Notes under the pieces: generated by a model
Seen by the model: the letters and a program-made list of their open reading frames with translations, nothing else
Databases searched by the model: none
Told to the model about the DNA's origin: nothing
Shown: positions 9,769 to 17,971 of the stretch, in pieces
How positions within the stretch are numbered: the stretch's first letter is position 1
Layout of the letters: the number at the start of each line of letters is the position of its first letter
Position numbers and translations under genes: made by a program
Assembly: GCF_003675875.1 (NCBI RefSeq)
Contig: NZ_RCDI01000002.1
Location: 188,786-252,785, forward strand
Reading direction: 5' to 3'
Length of the DNA stretch: 64,000 bases
Source of the DNA: Halostella limicola
Lineage (GTDB): Archaea; Halobacteriota; Halobacteria; Halobacteriales; Natronoarchaeaceae

Positions 9769-10599
9769 ATGAGCGACGACGCCGCGAGCGCCTTCGTCCC
9801 GGGACACGTCACGGGGTTTTTCACCCCGCACGAGCACGAGGACCCGACGAAGGCGGGGTCGCAGGGCGCGGGGCTGACCCTCTCTGACGGCGTGACGGTC
9901 AGCGTCCGCCCGGCCGACCGGACAGAGGTGTACCTGGACGACACGAGCATCGAGATGGAGCCGGTCGAGCGGGTGCTCGACGCCCTCGAAGTGACCGCGC
10001 AGGTGACCGCCGAGTCCGAGGTGCCGATCGGCGCCGGCTTCGGCGTCTCCGGCGCGATGGCGCTGGGTACGGCGCTTGCGGCCAACCGGGCCTTCTCGCG
10101 CCAGCTCTCGGAGAACGAGCTCGTCACCATCGCCCACGGCGCGGAGGTCCAGTCGGGGACCGGTCTGGGCGACGTGGTCGCGCAGGCCCGCGGCGGCATC
10201 CCGATCCGCCTCGAACCCGGCGGGCCGCAGGACAACCTGCTCGACGGCATCCCGAGGCGCGCGCGTGTCGAGTACGTTACCTTCGGCGAGCTCCCGACGG
10301 AGGACGTCATCGGCGGGAACACCGGACCGCTCGAACAGGCCGGCGAAAAGGCGCTCTCGCGGGTGGTCCGCGAGCCGACGCTCGCCAGCTTCATCTACGC
10401 CTCCCGCCGGTTCGCGCGCGAGGCGGGCCTGCTCACGGAGCGCGTGCGCGACGCGATCCAGGACGTGAGCGACGCCGACGGCCAGGCGTCGATGGCGATG
10501 CTCGGCGAGACGGTGTTCGCGCTCGGCACCGGCCTCTCCGACGCCGGGTTCGATCCCGACGTCTGTCGGACCCACGCCGCCGGCGCGACGCTGCGCTGA
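9769..10599 (+). CDS. Pantoate kinase (archaeal CoA pathway)
   Basis: A 276-residue GHMP-superfamily kinase that phosphorylates pantoate to 4-phosphopantoate. In archaea this step, with the next enzyme, replaces bacterial pantothenate synthetase and kinase. The N-terminal FVPGHVTGFF matches the family opening. The ATP-binding glycine loop is PIGAGFGVSGAMALG, and SGTGLGDVVAQARGG is the second conserved motif. The enzyme that uses its product, phosphopantothenate synthetase, lies downstream at 13556-14431. The two are separated here by a large repeat protein gene. Confidence 0.93.
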   Translation: MSDDAASAFVPGHVTGFFTPHEHEDPTKAGSQGAGLTLSDGVTVSVRPADRTEVYLDDTSIEMEPVERVLDALEVTAQVTAESEVPIGAGFGVSGAMALGTALAANRAFSRQLSENELVTIAHGAEVQSGTGLGDVVAQARGGIPIRLEPGGPQDNLLDGIPRRARVEYVTFGELPTEDVIGGNTGPLEQAGEKALSRVVREPTLASFIYASRRFAREAGLLTERVRDAIQDVSDADGQASMAMLGETVFALGTGLSDAGFDPDVCRTHAAGATLR

Positions 10600-10705
10600 C
10601 CGGGCGGTCCGGGTACTGTCATCGATCTTACTTACGGAAACGTGTAATTTCAATTATCAAGGGGAATTATAACACCCGTATGAGTGTCATCGGTTGTGAG
10701 TTATC

Positions 10706-13504
10706 GTGGCACAGGCTGAAGTTCGTCCGGGACGACTGTTCCGGCTATACGAGCGGTACGTGGGGGAACCGGATTCGAAAAAGGACGTGTACGGCTACTG
10801 GCTGTTCATCGTCGGCTACCTGGTAAGCTTCGCAGGGATCGGACTGTTTCTGAGCGGGTTGCCGAACTCGGGGGTCGACGGGGTCAACGTGTTCTACTGG
10901 CGACTGTCGGTCACGCTGGCGGCGGTCGGGATGCCGCTGGCGATGCTCGGCATCGTCCTGTTGTTGCCGGTCCGCTGGCGCGGCGTCCAGGTGACGCTGG
11001 TCGGCGCGGCGGTGAGCGGGGCCGGGGTGCTCGGCTTCATCTACGCCTACCCGCAACACTGGCGGAGCGGAGCCAACTACACGAGCGAGATCGTGGCGGT
11101 CTACACGGTGGGGATCGCGGTCATGGCGGGCGTGGCCGTGCTGGTGCCGGTGGTCACCGGCAAGCAGGGCATGTTCGTCGAGGACGAACTGCTCAACCTG
11201 GCCGACCAGCCGCCCGTGCTGATCGGCGACGCGACCGCGGGGACGCTGTTCAGCGTCTTCCGCACGCCCGAGAAGGACTGGACGTGGCGCGCCATCCAGC
11301 AGGACGCCGTCGCCGACAGCACGCGCGCGGCCAGCAGTCGGACCGCCGCCCGCGAGTCCGTGGAGGAGGTCCGCGAACTCGTCGGCCGCGCCGGATTGCT
11401 TGAGATCACCACCGCCGCGTTCCGACTGTACGAGAACGACGACGAGTGGCGCTGGGTGCTGATGCAGGAGGACGGCGGCGTCGTCGCCGAGAGCGGGGCG
11501 ACCTACGACGTCCGCGACGAGGTCGAGGGATCGGTGAGCTTCACCAAGGACCACGCGCCGTCCGCGCCGCTCATCGAGATCGACGGCGCGGCGGTCGACT
11601 ACTACCGCGAGGGCGACGACTGGCACTGGCGGCTCCTCGACGAGGACCGCCGCGCGCTGGCGACGGACGTGGGCGCGCACGCCGACCGCGACGCCGCCGA
11701 GGCGTCGGTCGGCGAGATGCAGTCGCTGCTCCCCGATGCCCGCGTGCTGGCGCTTGAGGGCGTCGGCGCCGAGCTGTACGAGGACGGCGACGAGTGGCGC
11801 TGGCGGCTCATCGACGCCGACGACGAGTCGCTCGCGACCAGCGCGGCCGCGTTCGACGCCCGCCGCCTCGCAGAATCGTCCGTTGACAACCTGCTCGACG
11901 ACGTCGCCGACGCGACCGTCGTCGAGCGCGGGAGCGCGGGCTACGAGGTGTACCCCGAGGGCAACGACTGGCACTGGCGGCTCCTCGACGACGGTGACGA
12001 GGTCGTCGCGCGGGACCACGAGCCCGCGGACACCGCGGACGAACCCCGCGACCGCGCCGAGACGATGGCGCGGACCGCGGACGCTGCGACGGTCGTCAGC
12101 GTCGAGGGGGCCGACTACGAGATCTACCCCGGCGAGGGCGGCTGGCACTGGCGGTTCGTCACGGAGGACCGCACCATCGTCGCCGACCGCGAGGGCGGCT
12201 ACGAGTCGCCCGAGGAGGCCCGCGAGGTCATCGAGACGGTTCGGGAGCAGGCCTCCGAGGCCGACCTCATCGAGTTCGAGACCGCCGCGTTCCAGCAGTA
12301 CCAGACCGACGACGACTCCTGGCGCTGGCGGCTCATCGACGAGGGCGGCGACGTGCTCGCCGACAGCGGGCAGGCGTACGACTCGAAGGCCGGCGCGGGC
12401 GAGGCGATGCAGACGCTGAAAGACACCGCGCCCGACGCGGAGATCCTGGAGATAGAGACCGCCGCGTTCGAGCTGATAAGCACCGACGGCGGCGAGTGGC
12501 GCTGGCGGCTCATCGACGAGGGCGGCTACCTCGTCGCCGAGGGAGCGACCGCGCACCCGAGCCGGCAGGCCGCCCGCGAGGCGATGGACCTCCTCGTCGA
12601 CCTCTCGCCGGACGCGAACGTCCGGGAGATGGCCGACCCGGTCTTCCAGGTGTACGACGACGAGGGCGACTGGAACTGGCGGTTCGTCACGGTCGACAAC
12701 GAGACGATCGCGGACGGGACCGCCCCCCAGAGCACGCGCGACGACGCGACGGACCACGTCGCGGACGTGCGGGCCGCGGCGGCCGGCGCGCCGGTCGACG
12801 TGGTCGAGTCCTACGGGATCGAACTGGCCGAGGACGGCGCGTGGTCGTGGCGGGTCTTCGACACGGCCCGCGACGAGGTGGCGACCGGCACCCGCGAGTA
12901 CGAGCGCCGCGAGTCCGCCGCGTCCGACGTGGACCTGCTCCGGCGTCACGCCGACACCGCGCCGATCTTCGAGATCGAGACCGCGGCCGTCCGCCTCGTC
13001 CACGGCGACGAGGGGTACGGCTGGGTGCTCATCGACGACGAGCGCGAGACCTACGCCCGGAGCGGCCGCCGCTACGAGACCCGGGCCTCGGTCATGGACG
13101 CGATCGAGGACTTACGGGAGATCGCGCCCGACGCCGGCGCGGTCAACTTCGACGACGCCGGCTTCGAACTGTTCGACGACGGCGACGGCTGGCGCTGGCG
13201 GCTCCTCGACGAGGAGGAGCGCGCCGTCGCGACCGGCGCGACGCCGTACGACACGCGCGAGGCGGCCCGCGACCGCGTCGAGACGGTCCGCGACCTCGTC
13301 GCCGGCGCGAGCGTCCTGGAGATCGACGATCCGGCGTTCGAGCTCCACTACCAGGACGACGGCTGGATCTGGCGGCTCGTCGACTCCGACGGCGACTCGC
13401 TGGCCCAGAGCATCGAGGTGTACCCGACGCGCGGCGAGGCCCGCGAGGCCATGCAGACGCTGAAGGAGCAGGCCCCCGAGGGCCACGTCACCGTCGCGCA
13501 GTAA
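10706..13504 (+). CDS. Membrane protein with 13 tandem DUF1508 (YegP-like) repeats
   Basis: A 932-residue protein of unknown function. Residues 1-160 or so hold four hydrophobic membrane segments. From about residue 178 to the end there are 13 tandem units of about 58 residues. Each has an aromatic core like W-x-W-R-L-(I/L)-D, then VA-x-S/T-G, then Y-x-(T/S)-R-x-x-A and a helix ending in a short hydrophobic strand (ILEIETAAF). This matches the DUF1508/YegP fold known from small haloarchaeal proteins (HVO_2922 type), normally one or two copies. The start is a GTG, and a TATA-like ttataac lies about 40 bases upstream. The repeats probably lie on one face of the membrane; which side is not clear. 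The gene sits between the two CoA-pathway genes. Confidence 0.85.
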   Translation: MAQAEVRPGRLFRLYERYVGEPDSKKDVYGYWLFIVGYLVSFAGIGLFLSGLPNSGVDGVNVFYWRLSVTLAAVGMPLAMLGIVLLLPVRWRGVQVTLVGAAVSGAGVLGFIYAYPQHWRSGANYTSEIVAVYTVGIAVMAGVAVLVPVVTGKQGMFVEDELLNLADQPPVLIGDATAGTLFSVFRTPEKDWTWRAIQQDAVADSTRAASSRTAARESVEEVRELVGRAGLLEITTAAFRLYENDDEWRWVLMQEDGGVVAESGATYDVRDEVEGSVSFTKDHAPSAPLIEIDGAAVDYYREGDDWHWRLLDEDRRALATDVGAHADRDAAEASVGEMQSLLPDARVLALEGVGAELYEDGDEWRWRLIDADDESLATSAAAFDARRLAESSVDNLLDDVADATVVERGSAGYEVYPEGNDWHWRLLDDGDEVVARDHEPADTADEPRDRAETMARTADAATVVSVEGADYEIYPGEGGWHWRFVTEDRTIVADREGGYESPEEAREVIETVREQASEADLIEFETAAFQQYQTDDDSWRWRLIDEGGDVLADSGQAYDSKAGAGEAMQTLKDTAPDAEILEIETAAFELISTDGGEWRWRLIDEGGYLVAEGATAHPSRQAAREAMDLLVDLSPDANVREMADPVFQVYDDEGDWNWRFVTVDNETIADGTAPQSTRDDATDHVADVRAAAAGAPVDVVESYGIELAEDGAWSWRVFDTARDEVATGTREYERRESAASDVDLLRRHADTAPIFEIETAAVRLVHGDEGYGWVLIDDERETYARSGRRYETRASVMDAIEDLREIAPDAGAVNFDDAGFELFDDGDGWRWRLLDEEERAVATGATPYDTREAARDRVETVRDLVAGASVLEIDDPAFELHYQDDGWIWRLVDSDGDSLAQSIEVYPTRGEAREAMQTLKEQAPEGHVTVAQ

Positions 13505-13555
13505 CCCCGGCGATCGACCGCGGCATTTTTTGTAGCCCGTCGCACACTCTCGCCC

Positions 13556-14431
13556 GTGAGCGACAACGATCCCCAGCGCGCGAGCGACGAGAGCGTCGCG
13601 GGTCCCGCCGGCGACCGAGACGCCGCGGACGGCCCGAACGGCGACGGTGCGACCGGCGAGGAATCCGTCCCCGCGGAGGTCCACGACGAGACGGAGATCC
13701 CCGAGGACCACCCGCGCTACCAGGACCTCGTGAGCAGGCACCGCATCGAGGAGGGCGTCGAGAAGGGGATCACGCACCTCCAGGGGATGCACGCGGAGGG
13801 CCGCGGCAGCGCCTTCGACTACCTGCTCGGCGAGGAGACGATCCCGAGCGCCGACGAGGCCGAGCGCGCCGCCGCGGCGCAGTTGCTGCTCGCGGATCAC
13901 CCGGTGCTCTCGGTCAACGGCAACGTCGCGGCGCTGGCCCCGTCGGAGATGGTCGACCTCGCCGAGGCCGTCGACGCGGACCTCGAAGTGAACCTGTTCA
14001 ACCGCACCGAGGAGCGCGTCGCGGCCATCGCCGACCACCTGCGCGAGCACGGCGCCGAGGAGGTGAAGGGACTGACCGCCGACGCGCGGATCCCGGGACT
14101 GGACCACGAGCGCGGGAAGGTCGACGAGGACGGCATCTACGCCGCCGACGTGGTGCTGGTCCCGCTCGAGGACGGCGACCGCGCGGAGGCCCTGGGCGAG
14201 ATGGGCAAGACCGAGATCGTGATCGACCTGAACCCGCTCTCGCGCTCCCCGCGGGTCGCCGCGATCCCGATCGTCGACGACCTGCTTCGGGCCGTGCCGA
14301 ACATCGCCGCCCACGCCCGCGATCTGGCGGACGCCGACGAGGCGGAACTGCGCCGGATCGTCGACGAGTTCGACGCCGACGCCGCGCTGGCGGCGGCTGA
14401 ACGACGGATCCGCAGCGGCGACTGGGACTGA
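13556..14431 (+). CDS. 4-phosphopantoate--beta-alanine ligase (phosphopantothenate synthetase)
   Basis: A 291-residue archaeal enzyme that joins 4-phosphopantoate and beta-alanine using ATP to make 4'-phosphopantothenate for CoA. The conserved domain starts at IPEDHPRYQDLVSRHRIEEG and continues with a hydrophobic HPVLSVNGNVAAL, VDADLEVNLFNRTEERV and VIDLNPLSRSPRVA, as in the DUF137 family. The N-terminal 40 or so residues are an acidic extension. The start is GTG, and a T-run (cattttttg) about 30 bases upstream may be its TATA element or the end of the previous transcript. Confidence 0.94.
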   Translation: MSDNDPQRASDESVAGPAGDRDAADGPNGDGATGEESVPAEVHDETEIPEDHPRYQDLVSRHRIEEGVEKGITHLQGMHAEGRGSAFDYLLGEETIPSADEAERAAAAQLLLADHPVLSVNGNVAALAPSEMVDLAEAVDADLEVNLFNRTEERVAAIADHLREHGAEEVKGLTADARIPGLDHERGKVDEDGIYAADVVLVPLEDGDRAEALGEMGKTEIVIDLNPLSRSPRVAAIPIVDDLLRAVPNIAAHARDLADADEAELRRIVDEFDADAALAAAERRIRSGDWD

Positions 14432-14502
14432 CCCGGCGGCGGACCCTCCGCGCGCTGCCGGGTGGGCCAACGGTTTTGTGAGTTCTCGTGGAACGGCGGA
14501 GC

Positions 14503-14730
14503 ATGGCGAAAAACGTCGGCGGAACGGAACGGATCGCGCGAGGACTGATCGGCGCTGCCCTCGTGTTCGTCGCGCTCGGTAGCGGCCGGGGGAAAGCGAC
14601 CAGACTGGCCGTCCTCGTCGGCGGTGCTGAACTGCTGTACACGGCCGCCACGCAGTACTGCCCCGCGAACGCCGCGCTCGGCCGGGACACGGCGGTCGAG
14701 GAGCGCGACCTCGTGGAGATGCCCGCCTGA
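14503..14730 (+). CDS. Small DUF2892 membrane protein
   Basis: A 75-residue inner-membrane protein of the DUF2892 (YgaP-like) family. The typical opening is MAKNVGGTERIARG, followed by two hydrophobic helices (LIGAALVFVALGSG and LAVLVGGAELLYTAATQYCP) with the family's Cys-Pro near the end. The ATG at 14503 gives the standard N-terminus; a GTG at 14488 would add five non-conserved residues. The function is unknown; some relatives are fused to rhodanese domains. Confidence 0.85.
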   Translation: MAKNVGGTERIARGLIGAALVFVALGSGRGKATRLAVLVGGAELLYTAATQYCPANAALGRDTAVEERDLVEMPA

Positions 14731-14808
14731 GCCGGATCGGCTGGGACCTCGCCGTTCGCAGCTATCGCTGTCGTGGCGTTACTGTTCTCGCAGAAAGGGA
14801 GAAGCCGA

Positions 14809-14916
14809 TTACGCGGCGGCCATCATCGCGGCGATGAACGACCAGTCGGTTCCGGACTCGGTTTCGTATTTCTTGTGCTCCGCGTTGCTCTCGTTTCGGG
14901 GGTGCTTCCAGTGCAT
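14809..14916 (-). CDS. Small 35-residue protein with a strong ribosome-binding site
   Basis: A short gene encoding a 35-residue protein (begins MHWKHPRNESNAEHKK, ends SFIAAMMAAA). Third codon positions are strongly G/C, as in real genes of this genome. A ggggaggt purine run directly abuts the ATG, and a TATA-like element lies about 50 bases upstream, leaving a short leader. The first half is charged and His-rich, and the second half is short and hydrophobic. I do not recognise the family. The gene is convergent with the DUF2892 gene. Confidence 0.6.
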   Translation of the reverse strand: MHWKHPRNESNAEHKKYETESGTDWSFIAAMMAAA

Positions 14917-14961
14917 ACCTCCCCTAATGGCTTGCCACTAAAGAGTCTTGTCTAAATGACA

Positions 14962-14969
14962 CTTATATC
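14962..14969 (-). promoter_or_regulatory. TATA box for the small gene at 14809-14916
   Basis: On the minus strand the sequence reads gatataag, an archaeal TATA-like box. It would place a transcription start about 20-25 bases before the start codon, which fits an mRNA with a Shine-Dalgarno leader. Confidence 0.45.
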
Positions 14970-15059
14970 ACGGTTGTCCACGGGTAATACATATTACAGG
15001 CCGCATAGTCCATCAGCGGATGATTTGGTAAGACGGCTCAAACATAAGATATCGTTTAG

Positions 15060-16094
<1,035 letters not shown>

Positions 16095-16512
16095 CGCGCC
16101 GACTCGGTCGACCCGTCCGCGATCAGCCCCCTCCGAGCGGTACTGTCTCCGGACACCCTCACGATTGCACTACGCTTCGGAGCGCGAAACGAACAGCACG
16201 ATCGGACCCCGCTCGTGTTTTAATTCACCGTTCATTTAACCGGGTTGGGGGATCAGGCACGATGAGCGACGGCAGTAGTGACATCCTCCTATCAGAAAAT
16301 GGTCGGTCCGCTACTGAACGGCTCGCCCGGAAACCGCGCGAGAGCGCCTCCTCCGAAGTCGTCTCCCGTTCCACTGGCACGAAGTGAGGGGTGAACAGGG
16401 TGTCACGTTGATATGTTGTACACTCGGCTTCCATAGCTAAAATCATATTAACAGTTAATTTTTCAATGCTTGCATAAAACTTTATTTATCAATATATTCT
16501 ACGGTAAATTGC
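16095..16512. other. AT-rich intergenic region upstream of the Tat-exported protein
   Basis: A gap of about 420 bases. The left part is ordinary GC-rich DNA after thi4. A short open frame (16262-16387) is listed separately. From about 16435 to 16505 the sequence is markedly AT-rich (catattaacagttaattttt, tttatttatcaatatattc) and probably holds the promoter of the gene at 16513. No RNA or repeat was recognised. Confidence 0.5.
16262..16387 (+). CDS. Possible 41-residue hypothetical protein
   Basis: A short frame from ATG at 16262 (MSDGSSDILLSENGRSATER), Ser- and Arg-rich, with no recognised family. A TATA-like gttttaatt and a second cattta lie 25-45 bases upstream, and a gggggatca purine run lies about 8 bases before the start. 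Third positions are less G/C-biased than in neighbouring genes, so this may be chance or recently acquired. Confidence 0.25.
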   Translation: MSDGSSDILLSENGRSATERLARKPRESASSEVVSRSTGTK

Positions 16513-17274
16513 ATGTCAGATGAATCCCGAAGGAAGCTCCTGAAGGCGAGCGGCGTCGCAGCAGGCGCCCTCACGATCCCCGGCGCGGCAGCGGCAAGCG
16601 GCGGTCCGGGGCTGTCGGGCGACGAGAGGGAGATCGAAATCGTCGACAGAACCGTCGTTACGAGTTCCGGGAGCAGCGAGATCGTCGCTGTCAGCGTCGC
16701 TCAGCGGGACGGGGCGCGGACGTATTCGACGAACGACGCGGCGACCGAGAACTACGTCTTCGAGGTGGACCCGGAGGGCGGCTCCGCGTCCTACGCCCGG
16801 GTCGAAGCGACGCGGTACGAGAGCCTGACGGACTCCCCGAGCACCATGAGCGTCGAGAGCGCCAAGCAGGAGGCGTCGCTCACGGGCGACGACGACACCG
16901 ACATCGTCGAGCGGTCGACGACGTGGGGAGAGGACCTCGGTCAGTGTGCGGCGTACAGCGGCCACGATCATCGCTATCAGGCGATCAGCGCGGAGTTCGA
17001 CCAGCGGCTGAACGACTACAGCTGGACGGCGATCGCCGCCGCGCTGATCGCCCTCGTCGAGTCCGCGCTCCTGAGCGGCGGGATCGCGCTCGTCGGCGGC
17101 ATCGCGGCGATCGTCAGCGACACCGACACCATCACGTTCGGGGCGCAGGAGTACGACGTCAGCAAGTTCGGGTGGAACCAGACGATGTACAGCGCGAACG
17201 TCGCCGCGGGCTGGCGACGTTCGAGGAGCGCGCTGACCACCGTATCCACCGCGCCGACGCATCCCACTCGATGA
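16513..17274 (+). CDS. Tat-exported protein with hydrophobic C-terminal segment
   Basis: A 253-residue protein I do not recognise. It starts with a twin-arginine signal (SRRKLLKASGVAAGALTIPGA) with an AAAAS cleavage region. The middle is polar and acidic. Residues 180-205 or so form a Gly/Ala-rich hydrophobic stretch (AALIALVESALLSGG, IALVGGIAAIV), followed by TFGAQEYDVSKFGWNQ. The last 20 residues are Arg/Thr-rich and unlike the rest; a late frameshift is possible, since another frame continues plausibly from about 17215. The shape (Tat leader, hydrophobic tail, four-helix membrane protein 64 bases downstream) is like that of secreted antimicrobial proteins with an immunity partner, but there is no sequence proof. 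Confidence 0.65.
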   Translation: MSDESRRKLLKASGVAAGALTIPGAAAASGGPGLSGDEREIEIVDRTVVTSSGSSEIVAVSVAQRDGARTYSTNDAATENYVFEVDPEGGSASYARVEATRYESLTDSPSTMSVESAKQEASLTGDDDTDIVERSTTWGEDLGQCAAYSGHDHRYQAISAEFDQRLNDYSWTAIAAALIALVESALLSGGIALVGGIAAIVSDTDTITFGAQEYDVSKFGWNQTMYSANVAAGWRRSRSALTTVSTAPTHPTR

Positions 17275-17338
17275 GGATAATTCGAGGGCGGATCGATCCC
17301 TAATAATAAACACGCCTCCCCCACATTTTCGATATCCG

Positions 17339-17722
17339 ATGACCACGACCTCACGACGAACCGCCGACTCGATCCGCGGTTCCTGGCCCCGCATCGCTCT
17401 GCTCGTCGCGCTCGGTTCGACCCTCGCGTCGGGCGGCTACCTCTACGCGAGCGCGCAGCAAGTAGCGTCCCTTCCAGTCGCGTTCGCCGCCGCCGGTGCC
17501 GCGGCCGGCGCGGCGCTGACGGCTATCGAGGCGAATCACCGTCTGCGGTCGGCGTTCGAGAGCGTCCCCGCATCCGTCCGGACCGCGGCGTTCGTACTCG
17601 GACTCGTCACGGTCGTCACGTTTCTGAGCGCCGAGGAGGCGGCGACCACCGGGATCGGGTTCGGCGGCGGCGTCATCGCGACGACGGCGCTCGCGCTGGC
17701 GCGGTCGCGGTTACGCGGGTAA
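17339..17722 (+). CDS. Small four-helix membrane protein
   Basis: A 127-residue integral membrane protein with four hydrophobic segments (IALLVALGSTLASGG, LPVAFAAAGAAAGAAL, AAFVLGLVTVVTFLS, IGFGGGVIATTALALA) and short charged loops. No family was recognised. It follows the Tat-exported protein in the same direction, with a TATA-like taataataa about 35 bases before the ATG, so it may have its own promoter. An immunity-like or anchoring role for the upstream product is possible but is inferred only from adjacency. Confidence 0.65.
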   Translation: MTTTSRRTADSIRGSWPRIALLVALGSTLASGGYLYASAQQVASLPVAFAAAGAAAGAALTAIEANHRLRSAFESVPASVRTAAFVLGLVTVVTFLSAEEAATTGIGFGGGVIATTALALARSRLRG

Positions 17723-17843
17723 TCGACGTCGGTCGGGCACCCGAGTCTGGGTGTCAGGACCTACCACACTACCCGAACGCCTTTGCCGGATAGCCGAGAA
17801 GCGACTACCGCATGCTTCGAACGACGCACGCACGCCGCAGCAA

Positions 17844-17867
17844 CCGCGGGTCCGGTGTGGCCCGCGG
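17844..17867 (+). repeat. Perfect 7-bp hairpin in the ProRS leader
   Basis: CCGCGGG at 17844-17850 and CCCGCGG at 17861-17867 form a 7-bp GC stem with a 10-base loop, about 100 bases before the synthetase start. Confidence 0.45.
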
Positions 17868-17954
17868 CTGGGTTCCGCGATAGCCGTATCGAGGAGCGAG
17901 CGCACTGGTTCTGTCGTATCGTCACGAGTAGACGTAGCACGACGACCGCCGCGA

Positions 17955-17971
17955 ACGGGGGTGAGTCCCGT
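17955..17971 (+). promoter_or_regulatory. Hairpin over the ProRS ribosome-binding site and start
   Basis: ACGGG (17955-17959) can pair with CCCGT (17967-17971). The loop ggtgagt and the left arm contain the GGGGGTGA Shine-Dalgarno-like run, and the right arm includes the first two bases of the GTG start at 17970. This arrangement could limit translation. Confidence 0.35.

Noticed and set aside
10745-13003. Long minus-strand open frame opposite the DUF1508 repeat protein
   Set aside because: It is an antisense shadow of a repetitive, strongly codon-biased gene.
17844-17900. Possible tRNA-like element in the ProRS leader (ggttccgcg after a hairpin)
   Set aside because: No T-arm consensus GGTTCRANNCC, no acceptor stem and no anticodon arm could be built.
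17751-17969. In-frame upstream extension of the bacterial-type ProRS
   Set aside because: The extension is Arg/Pro/Ser-rich and not part of the ProRS fold, and the GTG at 17970 has an SD-like site and begins the conserved sequence.
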